The notes: a model not told the origin generated them from the sequence alone. A DNA stretch of 64,000 nucleotides from Vibrio vulnificus NBRC 15645 = ATCC 27562 (GCF_002224265.1 NZ_CP012882.1:62001-126000), one strand, 5' to 3'; counted from the first letter of the stretch, positions 9,542 through 19,175 are shown. Numbers and translations are program-made.

Positions 9542-9754
9542 CCGTTTTCCTTGCGTTATTGTAATAGGAATGAGTTTAAATGAATCAAACACTGTTTTTT
9601 ATACAGGTTTTTGACGATAGATAACAGGGAAAAATTCCATCCAAAAATCAAATAGGACCAGTGAATAATTGAACATTAATACAGCATTCTCTAATGCACT
9701 TTTATCCATAAGGCTTTGATGGTTATTTACTATTGTCATTTCTAACCTACTCAG

Positions 9755-9787
9755 TTTGTTAATAAAACTCTGGTTTTCATTAACAAA
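9755..9787. promoter_or_regulatory. Inverted repeat upstream of the YhhY-like gene
   Basis: Perfect 9-bp arms TTTGTTAAT (9755-9763) and ATTAACAAA (9779-9787), with the pairing nearly continuing inward, lie 43 bases before the GNAT start codon. It could be an operator; no regulator is identifiable. Confidence 0.35.
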
Positions 9788-9829
9788 TGCCGCTAGATTG
9801 ATAAAACAACAACAAACAAGGAGAAATGC

Positions 9830-10330
9830 ATGGAGATTACTATTCGCCCAACGTCAATTGAGGACGCCGAAGCACTCGTTGAGCTTTATTCTCAACCTAA
9901 GGCGCAACGTGAGACCCTGCAGCTCCCAAAACCGTCGGTGGCGATGTGGAAAGAAAGGCTAGCGAGCATACCGGCGGGTGTGTACAGCTATGTAGCACTC
10001 GTTGATGGAAAAGTGGTTGGCAATATTGGATTTCAGCACTCACAAAGGCCAAGAACCGCGCACTGCGCTTCATTTGGCATTGGCGTACACGATGATTTTC
10101 ACGGCTTAGGCATTGGCAGCAAGTTGATCGAAACCGTCACGGAACTGGCTGACAACTGGCTCAATGTGAGAAGAATTCAGATCGAAGTGAATGTCGATAA
10201 CGAAAAGGCGATTTCTCTTTATAAAAAGCATGGCTTTGTGATTGAAGGTGAAGCCGTCGATTCCTCGTTTCGCGAAGGGCGATTTATTAACACCTACTAT
10301 ATGGCAAGAATCAACCCAAATACTCAGTAG
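9830..10330 (+). CDS. GNAT N-acetyltransferase, YhhY (AaaT)-like
   Basis: A 166-aa single-domain acetyltransferase. It closely follows the pattern of E. coli YhhY: the early SQPKAQRETLQLPKP segment, the RPRTAHCASFGIGV core strand, the acetyl-CoA loop GLGIGSKL (Q/RxxGxG/A type) near residue 100, and the C-terminal YKKHGFVIEGE motif. YhhY-type enzymes acetylate certain amino acids. AAGGAG lies before the ATG. Monocistronic, ending at a strong bidirectional terminator shared with the next convergent gene. Confidence 0.88.
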   Translation: MEITIRPTSIEDAEALVELYSQPKAQRETLQLPKPSVAMWKERLASIPAGVYSYVALVDGKVVGNIGFQHSQRPRTAHCASFGIGVHDDFHGLGIGSKLIETVTELADNWLNVRRIQIEVNVDNEKAISLYKKHGFVIEGEAVDSSFREGRFINTYYMARINPNTQ

Positions 10331-10355
10331 TTCACTTCAAATCGAGACAATTTAG

Positions 10356-10388
10356 CCCCAAAAAGCCAGCTTTCGCTGGCTTTTTCAT
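10356..10388. terminator. Bidirectional terminator between two convergent GNAT genes
   Basis: AAAAAGCCAGC tttc GCTGGCTTTTT has a 7-bp GC stem flanked by A and T runs, so it can stop transcription from both sides. Confidence 0.92.
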
Positions 10389-10660
10389 GCTTTCAGATGA
10401 TGCCACTCAGAGTGTCGTTCTAAATAATGTTTAACATAGCTACAAACTGGGACGATCTTGTAGCCTTGTGCTTCGATAATGGGCAATACGGCCTCCATCA
10501 TCAATTTACCATACCCTCCACCTCGCAGCTCTTCTGGAACACGAGTGGAAGTGATGGACATTACATCATCGTGTAGCTGATAACGAACCGTTGCGTAGTA
10601 CCCCCCCTCTAAATGGACTTGAAAAAGCGCATTTTTCTCGTCATGAGTGACATGATTCAC
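10385..10660 (-). CDS. Small GNAT-like acetyltransferase (YjdJ-type)
   Basis: A 91-aa protein of the short GNAT-like family related to YjdJ. The acetyl-CoA loop is seen as VPEELRGGGYGKLM and the C-terminal motif as VPVCSYVKHYLERH, which matches the family pattern of a conserved Cys and a Tyr before the end. The start is GTG with AAGGAG seven bases upstream. Such minimal folds lack the N-terminal half of a usual GNAT; their substrates are unknown. Confidence 0.88.
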   Translation of the reverse strand: MNHVTHDEKNALFQVHLEGGYYATVRYQLHDDVMSITSTRVPEELRGGGYGKLMMEAVLPIIEAQGYKIVPVCSYVKHYLERHSEWHHLKA

Positions 10661-10838
10661 AGTTTCTCTCCTTATTTTTGCGTAATCAGCATTGAATCAA
10701 TAACAACAGCTAAATAAAATCTTTAACTGAACATATACACTAAACTTATTAAGCTAGATTCATTCAGTGTAGATGAACTTTGCGCTATGAATCCGCACAA
10801 TTACAACGTTGCAGGCCGTTTCATTAGGATAAGGAACA

Positions 10839-11585
10839 ATGAATTTACCTATGGCTAAACTCCAAGGACGCAATCACGCATTAGCGCCAAATCATGCTCA
10901 GCGCTTAACGAGCACCTTCAACAGTACCGATGCGCTTGCAATGATTGAACATGGTAGTGAAATCACACTCAATGTAACGACGCCCGTTGGAACCAAATTT
11001 TTAACCACAAGCCTATTTGTTGGGTCACATTCTGGCAATGCCATGCTGGTTGAGATACCGCAGATTTCTGAAGACGATCTTAAGTTTTACTTCCAAGAAG
11101 GCTTTTGGATAAACGTTAAAGCCCTTTCTCACCGAGGCGAAGGCGCCATCATCCATTTTCGTAGTCAACTGACTCACCGTTTAGGCGACCCATTCCCCGT
11201 TCTCGTACTCAGCGTGCCAAGCACCATGCAAGTGGCTCAACTTCGCAAAGAGACACGCTACGAGGTTAACCTCCCAGCGAAAGCTTACGTTAATGACTAT
11301 AAGGTGGAATGTGAAATTCGCGACCTCTCTCGTGGCGGGTGTCGCTTTGTCACGGCGCCAATGAGCCGAACTTTCACTGTGGGTGATGAAGTGTCATTGG
11401 AGATTCTACTCGGGAAAGCAGGTGGGCCAACCTTGGCACCACTGAAAGGAAAAGTCTGTAATTTACAGCGTTCAACGCATTACGCGCGTTACGGCGTCGA
11501 ATTTGATGATTTCGGCAAGCACAATGCGAAAAACTTACTTGGTCATTTGAAGTTTGACGGAACCAAGCTCAAACTCAAACATTAG
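10839..11585 (+). CDS. PilZ-domain c-di-GMP receptor with N-terminal YcgR-like domain
   Basis: A 248-aa protein. The C-terminal half is a PilZ domain with both ligand motifs intact: RKETR (RxxxR, near residue 139) and DLSRGG (D/NxSxxG, near 165). The N-terminal half (residues about 30-130) is a beta-rich PilZN/YcgR-N-type domain. It should bind cyclic di-GMP and relay it to motility, adhesion or biofilm machinery, although no partner is adjacent. AAGGAACA precedes the ATG; an ATG four codons later is less likely. Confidence 0.9.
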   Translation: MNLPMAKLQGRNHALAPNHAQRLTSTFNSTDALAMIEHGSEITLNVTTPVGTKFLTTSLFVGSHSGNAMLVEIPQISEDDLKFYFQEGFWINVKALSHRGEGAIIHFRSQLTHRLGDPFPVLVLSVPSTMQVAQLRKETRYEVNLPAKAYVNDYKVECEIRDLSRGGCRFVTAPMSRTFTVGDEVSLEILLGKAGGPTLAPLKGKVCNLQRSTHYARYGVEFDDFGKHNAKNLLGHLKFDGTKLKLKH

Positions 11586-11610
11586 GCGTGCCGATAAGTG
11601 ACTTGCCGAT

Positions 11611-11646
11611 AAAAGAAAACCGTCGCTAGGACGGTTTTCTTCGTTT
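11611..11646. terminator. Bidirectional terminator between PilZ and MCP genes
   Basis: A 10-bp stem GAAAACCGTC / GACGGTTTTC with a 5-base loop has A-rich and T-rich flanks and lies between convergent stop codons. Confidence 0.88.
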
Positions 11647-11656
11647 TGAATGGTGA

Positions 11657-13285
11657 TTACAGACGGAAGAAGCTCAATTGGGCTTTTTGTTTTTCCGCTA
11701 GATGAGAGAGTTCGTTACTCGCGCTGGCGCTTTGGCTGATGCCCGCTACGTTTTGGTTCACCAGTTCAGACATGTTCACGACGTTGCGGTTGATGTCTTG
11801 TGTCACTTGTGATTGTTCTTCTGCTGCCGTTGCCACTTGTGCATTCGAATCATTGATGTTCGCGACAGCTTCAGTAATACCAACCAGAGCATCATTCGCT
11901 CGTTGAGTCAATTCGTTGTTGCGCTCTAGCATGTTCAAGCTCTCTTGCATGCTGTCATTGGCTAGGCCAGATTGCAGTTGAAGCTGCTCAATGATCTCTT
12001 GAATTTCTTTGGTAGAATCTTGTGTACGAGCCGCCAACATACGTACTTCGTCTGCCACTACCGCAAAACCACGGCCAGATTCACCCGCACGGGCAGCTTC
12101 AATTGCCGCATTCAGTGCGAGCAGGTTGGTTTGTTCAGAAACGCCACGAATGACTTCAATCACATCGTTGATCTGAACGGATTGTTCTTTCAAGGTCAGT
12201 ACCACGCGCGCAGCATCGTTCAGTGCTGATGACATCTGTTGGCTTGCTTCAGCACTCTCTTTAAAGATAGCCAAACCGGATTTTGCCAAACCGTCTGTCT
12301 CACGAGCGGTTGCATCTGCTGAAGTCGCGTTATCGCTAACGTTGTTCGCGGTACTTGCAAGCTCGTTCACTGCTGAAGCGACTTGTTCAATTTCCGCCAA
12401 CTCTTGTTGCGCGTTTGCTTCAGATTGTGTCATGACAGCGGCAAGCTCTGTTGATGCTGATGCCACTTCTTCAGAAATACGGATCAGGTGTTCTACCGTG
12501 CTGTGCAACTGGCTCGCTGTGGTATTCACATCTTTGCTGAGATGTGCAATTTCATTGTCGCCATCGACGTCTGCACGAACAGAAAGGTTACCTTGTGAGA
12601 GTTCACGCATCACCGCTTGTAACTTGATCACCGGTGTCACAATCATGCCAGAGAGGAACCATGCCACCAACAAGGAGAGCGCCAACACACCAAGGACCGT
12701 AATGGTTGCCATGTTTTGTACATGAACGTTATCACGGTTACTTTTCGCCATGGTTTCAGAAGCGACACGGTTCACCTTCTGCGACATCGCGTTGATAGCC
12801 GATACCATGTCATCGCCCACTTTGCGGTAATCCGCGATAAAGCGGTTGTATTCTGCCGCCGAGACAGTGCCTTGATCATGGCGACCAAAGAAGCTCACCG
12901 CGCTGGTCGAATAGTCGATGTAGTTGTTGATCGCTTTACGCACTTCAGCCGCTTCTGTGCGGAAGTCGCCCTGCTTCGCCATCTGATCCAAATCCAGATT
13001 GATCTCTTTGGCACCTTGCTTCAGTTGCGCTAGAAATGCATCGCGACGGTTCGCATCGTAAATGGCATAAACCGCGCTAATTCGCAACGGGTAAACCGCG
13101 TCGTCAATCTTTGCCAATGTGTCTTTGTAGAAAACCAGAGAATTGGTGTTATGAGTGATGACATCTTGCTCTGCTTGCAATTTGTCTTTGGTGATCCAAA
13201 GAGAAACCAGCAAAGCCAGTGCAGTCAACATAACAGGAACTAAAACTTGGGTTCGAACGGACAAGTTTTTTAGAGAAAATTGCAT
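11657..13285 (-). CDS. Methyl-accepting chemotaxis protein
   Basis: A 542-aa chemoreceptor. A transmembrane helix at about residues 13-29 is followed by a helical periplasmic sensor of the four-helix-bundle type (about 30-188), a second transmembrane helix (about 190-213), a HAMP domain and the cytoplasmic signalling coiled coil. The hairpin tip that binds CheA/CheW is conserved ([20 protein letters not shown] near 375). No C-terminal pentapeptide tether for CheR/CheB is present; the protein ends in AQLSFFRL. The ligand cannot be inferred. It is a stand-alone gene, as is usual for Vibrio receptors. Confidence 0.95.
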   Translation of the reverse strand: MQFSLKNLSVRTQVLVPVMLTALALLVSLWITKDKLQAEQDVITHNTNSLVFYKDTLAKIDDAVYPLRISAVYAIYDANRRDAFLAQLKQGAKEINLDLDQMAKQGDFRTEAAEVRKAINNYIDYSTSAVSFFGRHDQGTVSAAEYNRFIADYRKVGDDMVSAINAMSQKVNRVASETMAKSNRDNVHVQNMATITVLGVLALSLLVAWFLSGMIVTPVIKLQAVMRELSQGNLSVRADVDGDNEIAHLSKDVNTTASQLHSTVEHLIRISEEVASASTELAAVMTQSEANAQQELAEIEQVASAVNELASTANNVSDNATSADATARETDGLAKSGLAIFKESAEASQQMSSALNDAARVVLTLKEQSVQINDVIEVIRGVSEQTNLLALNAAIEAARAGESGRGFAVVADEVRMLAARTQDSTKEIQEIIEQLQLQSGLANDSMQESLNMLERNNELTQRANDALVGITEAVANINDSNAQVATAAEEQSQVTQDINRNVVNMSELVNQNVAGISQSASASNELSHLAEKQKAQLSFFRL

Positions 13286-13493
13286 TTAACGCCTCAATCT
13301 ATCAAATGTTCGCTTCCGTGCTCTGGGAACAAAGCCAAAAGTTGGAAAGACGAAATTCTAGATCTTGGTCACGTTTTTGTCTATATAAAATGCTAATAAT
13401 TTCATAACGTTAACGCCATAAAAATGACAAACGCCAAATTTACGACCATATGAAAACAAGTGAAAAAATGTAGAAGAATATGTATTTACAGCA

Positions 13494-13841
13494 TCAATTA
13501 ATTGGGTGCTCATATTCAATAATGACCTGATTGCCTTCCACATAGACGTTGCGGATCACCCCATCAACCGTGACCTTGTTTTGCAAAAAAATCGTCTGCG
13601 ACGTCGAGAGGTCACGACGAGAAAGTGAAGGGATCACTTTGAAAGGTTGCACGTGTAGCTGCTCGCACAGTTGGTTGATAAAACCCAACGTCAGTGGCGT
13701 ATCGCCACGTAGATAAGCAGAGAACTCGTGATGATTGAGGCCAAGACGTCGCGTCATTTCCATCTGCGTAATATGCATTTTTGCTTTTTGCGACATCCAG
13801 ATATCGTAAAGCGCAATACGATCCTTCTCCGTAAATTCCAT
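13494..13841 (-). CDS. Small HTH transcriptional regulator
   Basis: A 115-aa protein with a Cro/C1-type helix-turn-helix near residues 20-70 (QMEMTRRLGLNHHEFSAYLRGDTPLTLGFINQLCEQLHV) and a short beta-rich tail. The ATG at 13841 is preferred because GGGGA lies seven bases upstream; an ATG seven codons earlier has no ribosome site. A perfect 8-bp inverted repeat 48 bases upstream is a candidate autoregulatory operator. Regulated genes are unknown. Confidence 0.75.
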   Translation of the reverse strand: MEFTEKDRIALYDIWMSQKAKMHITQMEMTRRLGLNHHEFSAYLRGDTPLTLGFINQLCEQLHVQPFKVIPSLSRRDLSTSQTIFLQNKVTVDGVIRNVYVEGNQVIIEYEHPIN

Positions 13842-13888
13842 CACTTTTCCCCAATCATCCAATCTGAGTAGAAAACTCTCATGAATTA

Positions 13889-13908
13889 ATAACTAAAGTG
13901 TTAGTTAT
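13889..13908. promoter_or_regulatory. Palindrome upstream of the HTH regulator
   Basis: ATAACTAA agtg TTAGTTAT, perfect 8-bp arms with a 4-base centre, lies in the intergenic space between the divergent HTH and MscS genes. The size and symmetry suit a dimeric repressor such as the adjacent HTH protein. Binding is an inference. Confidence 0.45.
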
Positions 13909-14100
13909 AAGTCAAAAAACAGGCTGTTTTCTGCTTCAGAAACGGTACTTGTTGCACAAAACTCGATCATGTTCACACACAGCGGCTATAGGCAAAGCCA
14001 ATCATTGAACCGAAAATCACTTTTTCTCATCGCTTTTTTGGGTTATTCACCGATTTTCTGATACCTTTCGGGTTTTGATTCAAACGATGAGTTTTTCAAT

Positions 14101-15204
14101 ATGAATGATTGGTTAATTGAGCTGCAACGAGCACTCTTTAGTAATCACAAGGATTGGTTCGGCAGCGTCCTGTTTATCACAGGTTGCAGCGCCATCGCAT
14201 GGATCGTCTGGCGCGTCATCGCATCACGCTTGCATCAGTTGGCAGAGAAAACCCGACTTCACTGGGACGATCTTCTACTAGAAGCTTTTAGAGCCCCTAT
14301 CAGCACTTTTATCTGGCTATGGCCAGGAACCATCTCCCTTGGCATTATCGTCCAAAGCCAAACCGGACAAAGCTTAGCTTGGCTTGGCACCGCGAAGCTC
14401 ATCATGGTGATTTCACTGCTGGTTTGGATCGTCATGCGCTTTGTCAATCATGCAGAAGAGTATGTTTTAGCAGCTCAAAGCTACGATGAAACCACAGTGC
14501 AGGCCACTGCGAAGGTGGCGAGGTTATTTATTCTCACCATCGGCGCGCTGACCATGATGCAGGTGTTTGGTGTGAGCTTATCTGGTTTGTTAACCTTCGG
14601 TGGTGTGGGTGGCTTGATCGTCGGTTTAGCGGCCAAAGACCTTCTTTCAAACTTCTTTGGTGGTTTAATGATCTACTTTGACCGTCCATTCAAAGTTGGG
14701 GATTGGGTACGATCTCCGGATCGCCAAATTGAAGGCACCGTCGAGCGCATAGGTTGGCGAATGACCATTATTCGCACCTTTGATAAACGCCCTTTGTATG
14801 TACCCAATTCGGTGTTTAGCAATATTGTGGTGGAAAACCCTTCGCGCATGCTCAATCGTCGTATTTACGAAACCATTGGTGTGCGTTATGACGATTGCAA
14901 TAAGCTACCTCAAATCATTGAGCAAGTGCGCGAGATGCTGAAACATCACCCCGATATCGATACCGATCAGACCTTGATCGTGAACTTTAACAGCTTTGGT
15001 TCTTCGTCACTTAACTTCTTCGTCTACACCTTCACCAAAACGGTGAACTGGGTTGAGTACCATGGAGTCAAGCAAGATGTACTGCTTAAAGTGATGGAGA
15101 TTGTTCAAAAAAATGGGGCGGATATTGCATTCCCGACTCAAACATTGAAGTTTGACCCCGTTCAAGCTGGACTGGTGGAATCCAACCGCTCTCAATCGGA
15201 GTAA
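14101..15204 (+). CDS. Mechanosensitive channel, MscS family (YnaI-like)
   Basis: A 367-aa channel protein. Four to five hydrophobic helices precede the conserved pore helix ([20 protein letters not shown] near residue 160-180), which is followed by the MscS beta domain signature ([19 protein letters not shown]) and the [17 protein letters not shown] segment. The length and extra N-terminal helices fit the YnaI/YbdG-type branch rather than the three-helix MscS. It releases solutes during hypoosmotic shock. The start has a weak ribosome site in an AT-rich region. Single gene with its own terminator. Confidence 0.92.
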   Translation: MNDWLIELQRALFSNHKDWFGSVLFITGCSAIAWIVWRVIASRLHQLAEKTRLHWDDLLLEAFRAPISTFIWLWPGTISLGIIVQSQTGQSLAWLGTAKLIMVISLLVWIVMRFVNHAEEYVLAAQSYDETTVQATAKVARLFILTIGALTMMQVFGVSLSGLLTFGGVGGLIVGLAAKDLLSNFFGGLMIYFDRPFKVGDWVRSPDRQIEGTVERIGWRMTIIRTFDKRPLYVPNSVFSNIVVENPSRMLNRRIYETIGVRYDDCNKLPQIIEQVREMLKHHPDIDTDQTLIVNFNSFGSSSLNFFVYTFTKTVNWVEYHGVKQDVLLKVMEIVQKNGADIAFPTQTLKFDPVQAGLVESNRSQSE

Positions 15205-15240
15205 CGTTCACCTTAGAACAAAACGCAAATACAAAAATCG

Positions 15241-15277
15241 AAGCCCGCGCTTGATGATTCAGCGCGGGCTTTTTTTA
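15241..15277 (+). terminator. Terminator of the MscS-type gene
   Basis: A perfect 10-bp GC-rich stem AGCCCGCGCT / AGCGCGGGCT with a 9-base loop is followed by seven T residues. Confidence 0.93.
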
Positions 15278-15331
15278 GATACGTGGCGCCAACTGACGTT
15301 GAATCACCAGTCAAAACGCCATCTTCAATCG

Positions 15332-16054
15332 TTACTCTTTGCTTAATACAACACGAGCATTAAGCGGCTGAACCGGACGGTTGTTTTGGCCCATAGCCTG
15401 CATCAATACGTGCGTCTGAGTGGACGACAGCTCGCTGGCTTCCTTAATCACAAACCAACGAACGCCCTCGCTACAAGGAGGCGTAGTGAGTGAACCGTTA
15501 AAGCGATAGTACTCGGCGTGCACAGGAATCAAGTCGTTAACGTCAAACGCTTGGGCAAGTTTTACTGCCTCACCCGCTTTTGGCACTTTTGCAATCAACG
15601 AGTTCAACGCTTGGTTTTGGCTACCCGACTCAAACATCACAGCAACCACCGCCAAGTTGCCCGCTTTGTCTGCATGCACAAAGTGCGCCTCTAGCGGATA
15701 TTGCTTACCTTGGATCAAGTTTTCAGATGGCGTATGGAAGTGAAATTGCTTCAGTTCAAAGCTTTTACCGTCAATATCCAGTACATTCTTGCCTGATAGG
15801 CTTCCCTGTAATGTGTGACCATTGTTACTTAGCGCAATCACTTGGCCTGAATAGTGCAAATCTAAGCCTTTGAGATCAGCTTGTGTTGGCTGACGGATAT
15901 CAATCGGGCTTTGGTTTTTCCCCATCGCACACTCTTTGGCAATCTCTCCCCAGTGCTCTGGTCCATGTTTACCCTCATAACCCCATTCGGCGGCATGGCA
16001 TCCCATCGCCGTTAGACCGGTTGCAAGCACTGCAGCTATCACTGTTTTTTTCAT
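15332..16054 (-). CDS. Alpha-type carbonic anhydrase, periplasmic
   Basis: A 240-aa enzyme that interconverts carbon dioxide and bicarbonate. The ATG at 16054 is chosen over one 17 codons upstream because AAGGAAAG lies just before it and it opens a signal peptide (MKKTVIAAVLATGLTAMGCHA). Alpha-family signatures are clear: NQSPIDIR, the zinc ligands in FHFHTPSE and in EAHFVH, and SLTTPPCSEGVRW near the C-terminus with the substrate-gate Thr. A Cys in the mature N-terminal part (KECAMG) and the one in PPCSEG may form the usual disulphide. Single gene. Confidence 0.95.
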   Translation of the reverse strand: MKKTVIAAVLATGLTAMGCHAAEWGYEGKHGPEHWGEIAKECAMGKNQSPIDIRQPTQADLKGLDLHYSGQVIALSNNGHTLQGSLSGKNVLDIDGKSFELKQFHFHTPSENLIQGKQYPLEAHFVHADKAGNLAVVAVMFESGSQNQALNSLIAKVPKAGEAVKLAQAFDVNDLIPVHAEYYRFNGSLTTPPCSEGVRWFVIKEASELSSTQTHVLMQAMGQNNRPVQPLNARVVLSKE

Positions 16055-16220
16055 TTTCTTTCCTTGCTTTCGTTGTGTTTTATAGAACCGCGCCATGGTA
16101 ATCACAAACGATCAGAATCGGGCAATGTGCAATCTTTGTTTGCTGTCGAGATTTGGAAGCAGACACAATCATGGTGTAATTGAGATGATGATTAATTGGT
16201 AAGCGAGTGAGTTCGATTCC

Positions 16221-16248
16221 ATAAAATAAGCCGAGATTTCTCTCGGCT
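16221..16248 (-). terminator. Terminator of the adhesin secretion locus
   Basis: Perfect 8-bp arms AGCCGAGA / TCTCGGCT (16229-16236, 16241-16248) with a 4-base loop are followed on the minus strand by TTATTTTAT. It is the first terminator after the six-gene locus. Confidence 0.8.
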
Positions 16249-16286
16249 CATCGTGATCATGTTGCTTCTCTCTGCGCGTTTTTAGG

Positions 16287-17195
16287 CTATTTGTAGCCAC
16301 CATACACAATTGGCGCATCAAGCGAGAGGCGGACTCGATTACGGTGAATCGCCTCTGGTGGCAAACTAATAAAACCGTGCTCTGCAATGGTTTCCTGCCC
16401 CTCTTCGCCTAATGTTAAACCGACGAAATACTTCTCCGCATCGGTGAGGTAATGGCGATTGGGTGGCAAATTAAGGTAGAGATAATAGACGTTAGACAAT
16501 GGGTAACGGCCAGACAAAATCGTCTCTTTGTTGAGGTCAAAACGCTCGCCATTGCGGTTGATGATATCAAGGCGGCGCACACCACTCTCAAGCTCTGCGT
16601 AGACGGTATAACCCATCAAATTTTTGTCATCGGCGATCGCGTCGATAAGTTGCTCACGCTCAGGATAAAACTGGGTAAGCGAGCTTTGAGGCGATTCACA
16701 CTCCACCAGCTTAGCGAAGTTCAGATGCTTAGCCAGTTCGTTTTCCACCGCCACAGGTTTGATGGTTTGATACTCTTCGCCAAGAATCTTATTCCACTGC
16801 ATGAGTTCAGGTTGCTCATGGCAACCGAAGATCAACTCCAATTCATCAATGGTAACCGCACCGATGGGGTTTTCTTGATTCACGACGATCGAAATAACAT
16901 CAGAGGTAAAGAAAAGCTCCGTCGGGCGATAGCCATATTTGTGCTCAAACAAGGCGATTTCACTGTCGAGCCATTTGCGTGAACTGATACCCAGACGCGC
17001 TTGGTTGTCGATCATTGCGCCTTGCACATCGGCACTTTTTCGCGCGGTGATATCGAGCTCTGCCGATTGGATTAAATCGTTAGCAACCACCATCAATTCT
17101 TGTTCAACCAAAATACGCGAGCTTTCTTGTGCCCAAGCCCCCGCACTCAACGACAACCCAGCCAATGTAGCGATACAACCATTGATTAATTTCAT
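16287..17195 (-). CDS. PstS-fold periplasmic protein of the adhesin locus
   Basis: A 302-aa exported protein starting at the ATG at 17195 (AAGGGAG upstream), with signal peptide cleavage expected after SAGAWA. It follows the PstS phosphate-binding fold: QARLGISSRKWLDSE matches the first domain loop and VISIVVNQENPIGAVTIDELELIF the hinge region, while W.KILGEEYQTIKPV leads to the place where PstS has its SGT phosphate loop. That loop is replaced by VENELAKHLNF, so phosphate binding is doubtful. No PstCAB genes are near; it is the last gene of the type I secretion locus, which suggests a role tied to the adhesin. That role is an inference. Confidence 0.8.
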   Translation of the reverse strand: MKLINGCIATLAGLSLSAGAWAQESSRILVEQELMVVANDLIQSAELDITARKSADVQGAMIDNQARLGISSRKWLDSEIALFEHKYGYRPTELFFTSDVISIVVNQENPIGAVTIDELELIFGCHEQPELMQWNKILGEEYQTIKPVAVENELAKHLNFAKLVECESPQSSLTQFYPEREQLIDAIADDKNLMGYTVYAELESGVRRLDIINRNGERFDLNKETILSGRYPLSNVYYLYLNLPPNRHYLTDAEKYFVGLTLGEEGQETIAEHGFISLPPEAIHRNRVRLSLDAPIVYGGYK

Positions 17196-17222
17196 TTTTG
17201 CTCCCTTCATGATTGCCACCCG

Positions 17223-17846
17223 TTATTGACGAACAGTGCGTTTGAGATTGGACGATTCTTGCTCTGAGGTGTAAATCGTCCATTTCGCTTCGGTTTTCAT
17301 ATCTGGCTGGGTGATCACCGCGATGGTGCGGCGTTTTCGGTCTTTGAGTTTCTCCGTCAACGCGGTCACTTGGGTAAATTCCTGCTCAGAAATACGCTCT
17401 GGTGCAATGCCGTTTTCGATTAACGCCTCTTTTAACACCGAGGTGCGCTTTTTCGCTAACACTTGGTTGTACTCATCGCTGCCTTCTGGGCTTGTGTCGC
17501 CAACCAGAATGACTTTTGCTTCTGTGCCTTGATTTAAAAGTGCCAGCAACTCATCAAACTCGCTCGACTGATCGAGATGAATATGGGCATCGTCAAAATT
17601 GAAGTAAACGGTTTTGATGTCCACTTTTTGATAAATTGTCCAACGAGTACAACCTTTGCTGTCCACTTCTGCCCCCAATGGCGTGTCCGCACAAATGTCA
17701 CGCTGGTTGATCACCCCATCTTTATCGCTATCGCGCAGATCATCGATTTGATGTCGAGTCATGGTGGTGTCCGGCATTTGTGCGCAAGCCGCAAGCAACA
17801 CAGGCAACACAGGCAACACTGCGCAGGCTAATAAATTCAGTCTCAT
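17223..17846 (-). CDS. OmpA-like lipoprotein of the adhesin locus
   Basis: A 207-aa lipoprotein. The lipobox is LLAACAQ at residues 17-23. It is followed by a thrombospondin-3-like calcium motif (DSDKDGVINQRDIC) and an OmpA C-terminal peptidoglycan-binding domain (VYFNFDDAHIHLDQSS ... VGDTSPEGSDEYNQVLAKKRTSVLK). The peptidoglycan-ligand Asp/Arg pattern is only partly kept: the usual GHTD is GDTS here. It lies 1 base after the TolC-like gene, so it is expected to be co-expressed and may anchor the secretion apparatus or the secreted protein at the outer membrane. Confidence 0.88.
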   Translation of the reverse strand: MRLNLLACAVLPVLPVLLAACAQMPDTTMTRHQIDDLRDSDKDGVINQRDICADTPLGAEVDSKGCTRWTIYQKVDIKTVYFNFDDAHIHLDQSSEFDELLALLNQGTEAKVILVGDTSPEGSDEYNQVLAKKRTSVLKEALIENGIAPERISEQEFTQVTALTEKLKDRKRRTIAVITQPDMKTEAKWTIYTSEQESSNLKRTVRQ

Positions 17847-17847
17847 A

Positions 17848-19158
17848 TTATTTCTCCTTTGCCTGCCATTCTTGTGGATGTTCTACACGTAACGCATAGG
17901 TAAGCAGCCCCATTGCATTGAGCAATCGATACGCAGACAAGGTGTGGTCATACTGCGCAGCCACGTAGTTTCTGCGAGCTAAGAACACTTCCACTTTCGC
18001 ATCCAGCACATCCAGTAGACTGCGTCTTCCAACCGTAAATTGTTGGATGTAGCCCTGCTCAGCCACTTTTGCAGAATCCACATTTTGTTGCAGCAGTTGC
18101 TTTTGCTTAGCCAACATATCGTAGGCGTGCCACGCCAATTCTGTTCCTTCTCTCACCTGACGTTCTGTGCGAATGCGAATCGCACGAGCTTGCTCCGCTC
18201 GCCATGCTGAAGACTCCACCCGCGCGTTGGTTGAACCGCCATTAAACAGATCGTAATCGAGAGTCAACATGATGCGCGCATCCTCATCACGCCCTTCCGC
18301 ACCACCGATGTTCTCGTTTTTGTTGGCTTGCAGCTCCAGTTTGATCTCTGGGTAATAGCCACTTTTCTCACGCTTGATCTCTTTACGCGCCGCTTCAATA
18401 TCTTGAATGGCTGCGCGAATTTCCGGATGATTGTCGACGGCTTGTTGCACCGCGACCTCACGACTGGGTGGCAGTAGCGCAAGATCAAAGACAGGATCCA
18501 CCAACTCACGAGCAGGTTTGCCAACAAGACGAATAAACTGAGTTTCTAAATCATAAAGGTTGTTCTGCGCAGCTATCATGGACGATTTACTGGTCGCCAC
18601 TCGCGCTGAAATCTGTGCCAAATCAGAATGGCTACTCAAGCCTTTGCCCGTTCTTTCCAGAATATCTTGATAGATCTCTTCATGTTCGCTGACATTACGC
18701 TCGGCAAGATCCAGCATGGTTTGCGCTTTGAGGTATTCTAAATAAACTTTCACCACATCCAAGGCAACGTTTTCCACATCAGAGAATAATGCCAAACGTT
18801 CAGATTCCGCTTCAAAGCTGAGACGATCGACATTGGCGGTGGTTTTCATGCCATCAAACAACAGTTGCGAAACTTTCACCCCAAGCTCACTGCGCGTGAG
18901 TCCACGATCATCGTCATCGATTTTTCGACCACTGTTGTAGTAGGTTTCCTCGTAACCAATCGCGCCGTAGAGCTTCACTTGTGGCAGATAAAAGCCCTCG
19001 GCTCCGTCCATATCTCGGATGACCGATTGATAGCGCGAGTACTGGGCAAGTACTTCTGGGCTGTAATCAATGGCCGCAGCCACCGACTCCTCCAATGAGA
19101 TTGCATGTGCATGTGGCAGCGCCAGTGCCCATGACACCATGAGTAATTTTGAACGCAT
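17848..19158 (-). CDS. TolC-family outer membrane protein of type I secretion
   Basis: A 436-aa outer membrane efflux protein with signal peptide (MRSKLLMVSWALALPHAHA). The two repeated helical hairpins of the family are visible, with the characteristic KVSQLLFDGMKT (residues near 97) and LTLDYDLFNGGSTNARV (near 305) equator strands, and GRRSLLDVLDAKVEVFLARRNY near 385. It forms the channel through which the giant adhesin leaves the cell, together with the fusion protein and ABC exporter upstream (17-base gap). Confidence 0.93.
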   Translation of the reverse strand: MRSKLLMVSWALALPHAHAISLEESVAAAIDYSPEVLAQYSRYQSVIRDMDGAEGFYLPQVKLYGAIGYEETYYNSGRKIDDDDRGLTRSELGVKVSQLLFDGMKTTANVDRLSFEAESERLALFSDVENVALDVVKVYLEYLKAQTMLDLAERNVSEHEEIYQDILERTGKGLSSHSDLAQISARVATSKSSMIAAQNNLYDLETQFIRLVGKPARELVDPVFDLALLPPSREVAVQQAVDNHPEIRAAIQDIEAARKEIKREKSGYYPEIKLELQANKNENIGGAEGRDEDARIMLTLDYDLFNGGSTNARVESSAWRAEQARAIRIRTERQVREGTELAWHAYDMLAKQKQLLQQNVDSAKVAEQGYIQQFTVGRRSLLDVLDAKVEVFLARRNYVAAQYDHTLSAYRLLNAMGLLTYALRVEHPQEWQAKEK

Positions 19159-19175
19159 TCCCTTTCCTTTTCTGT

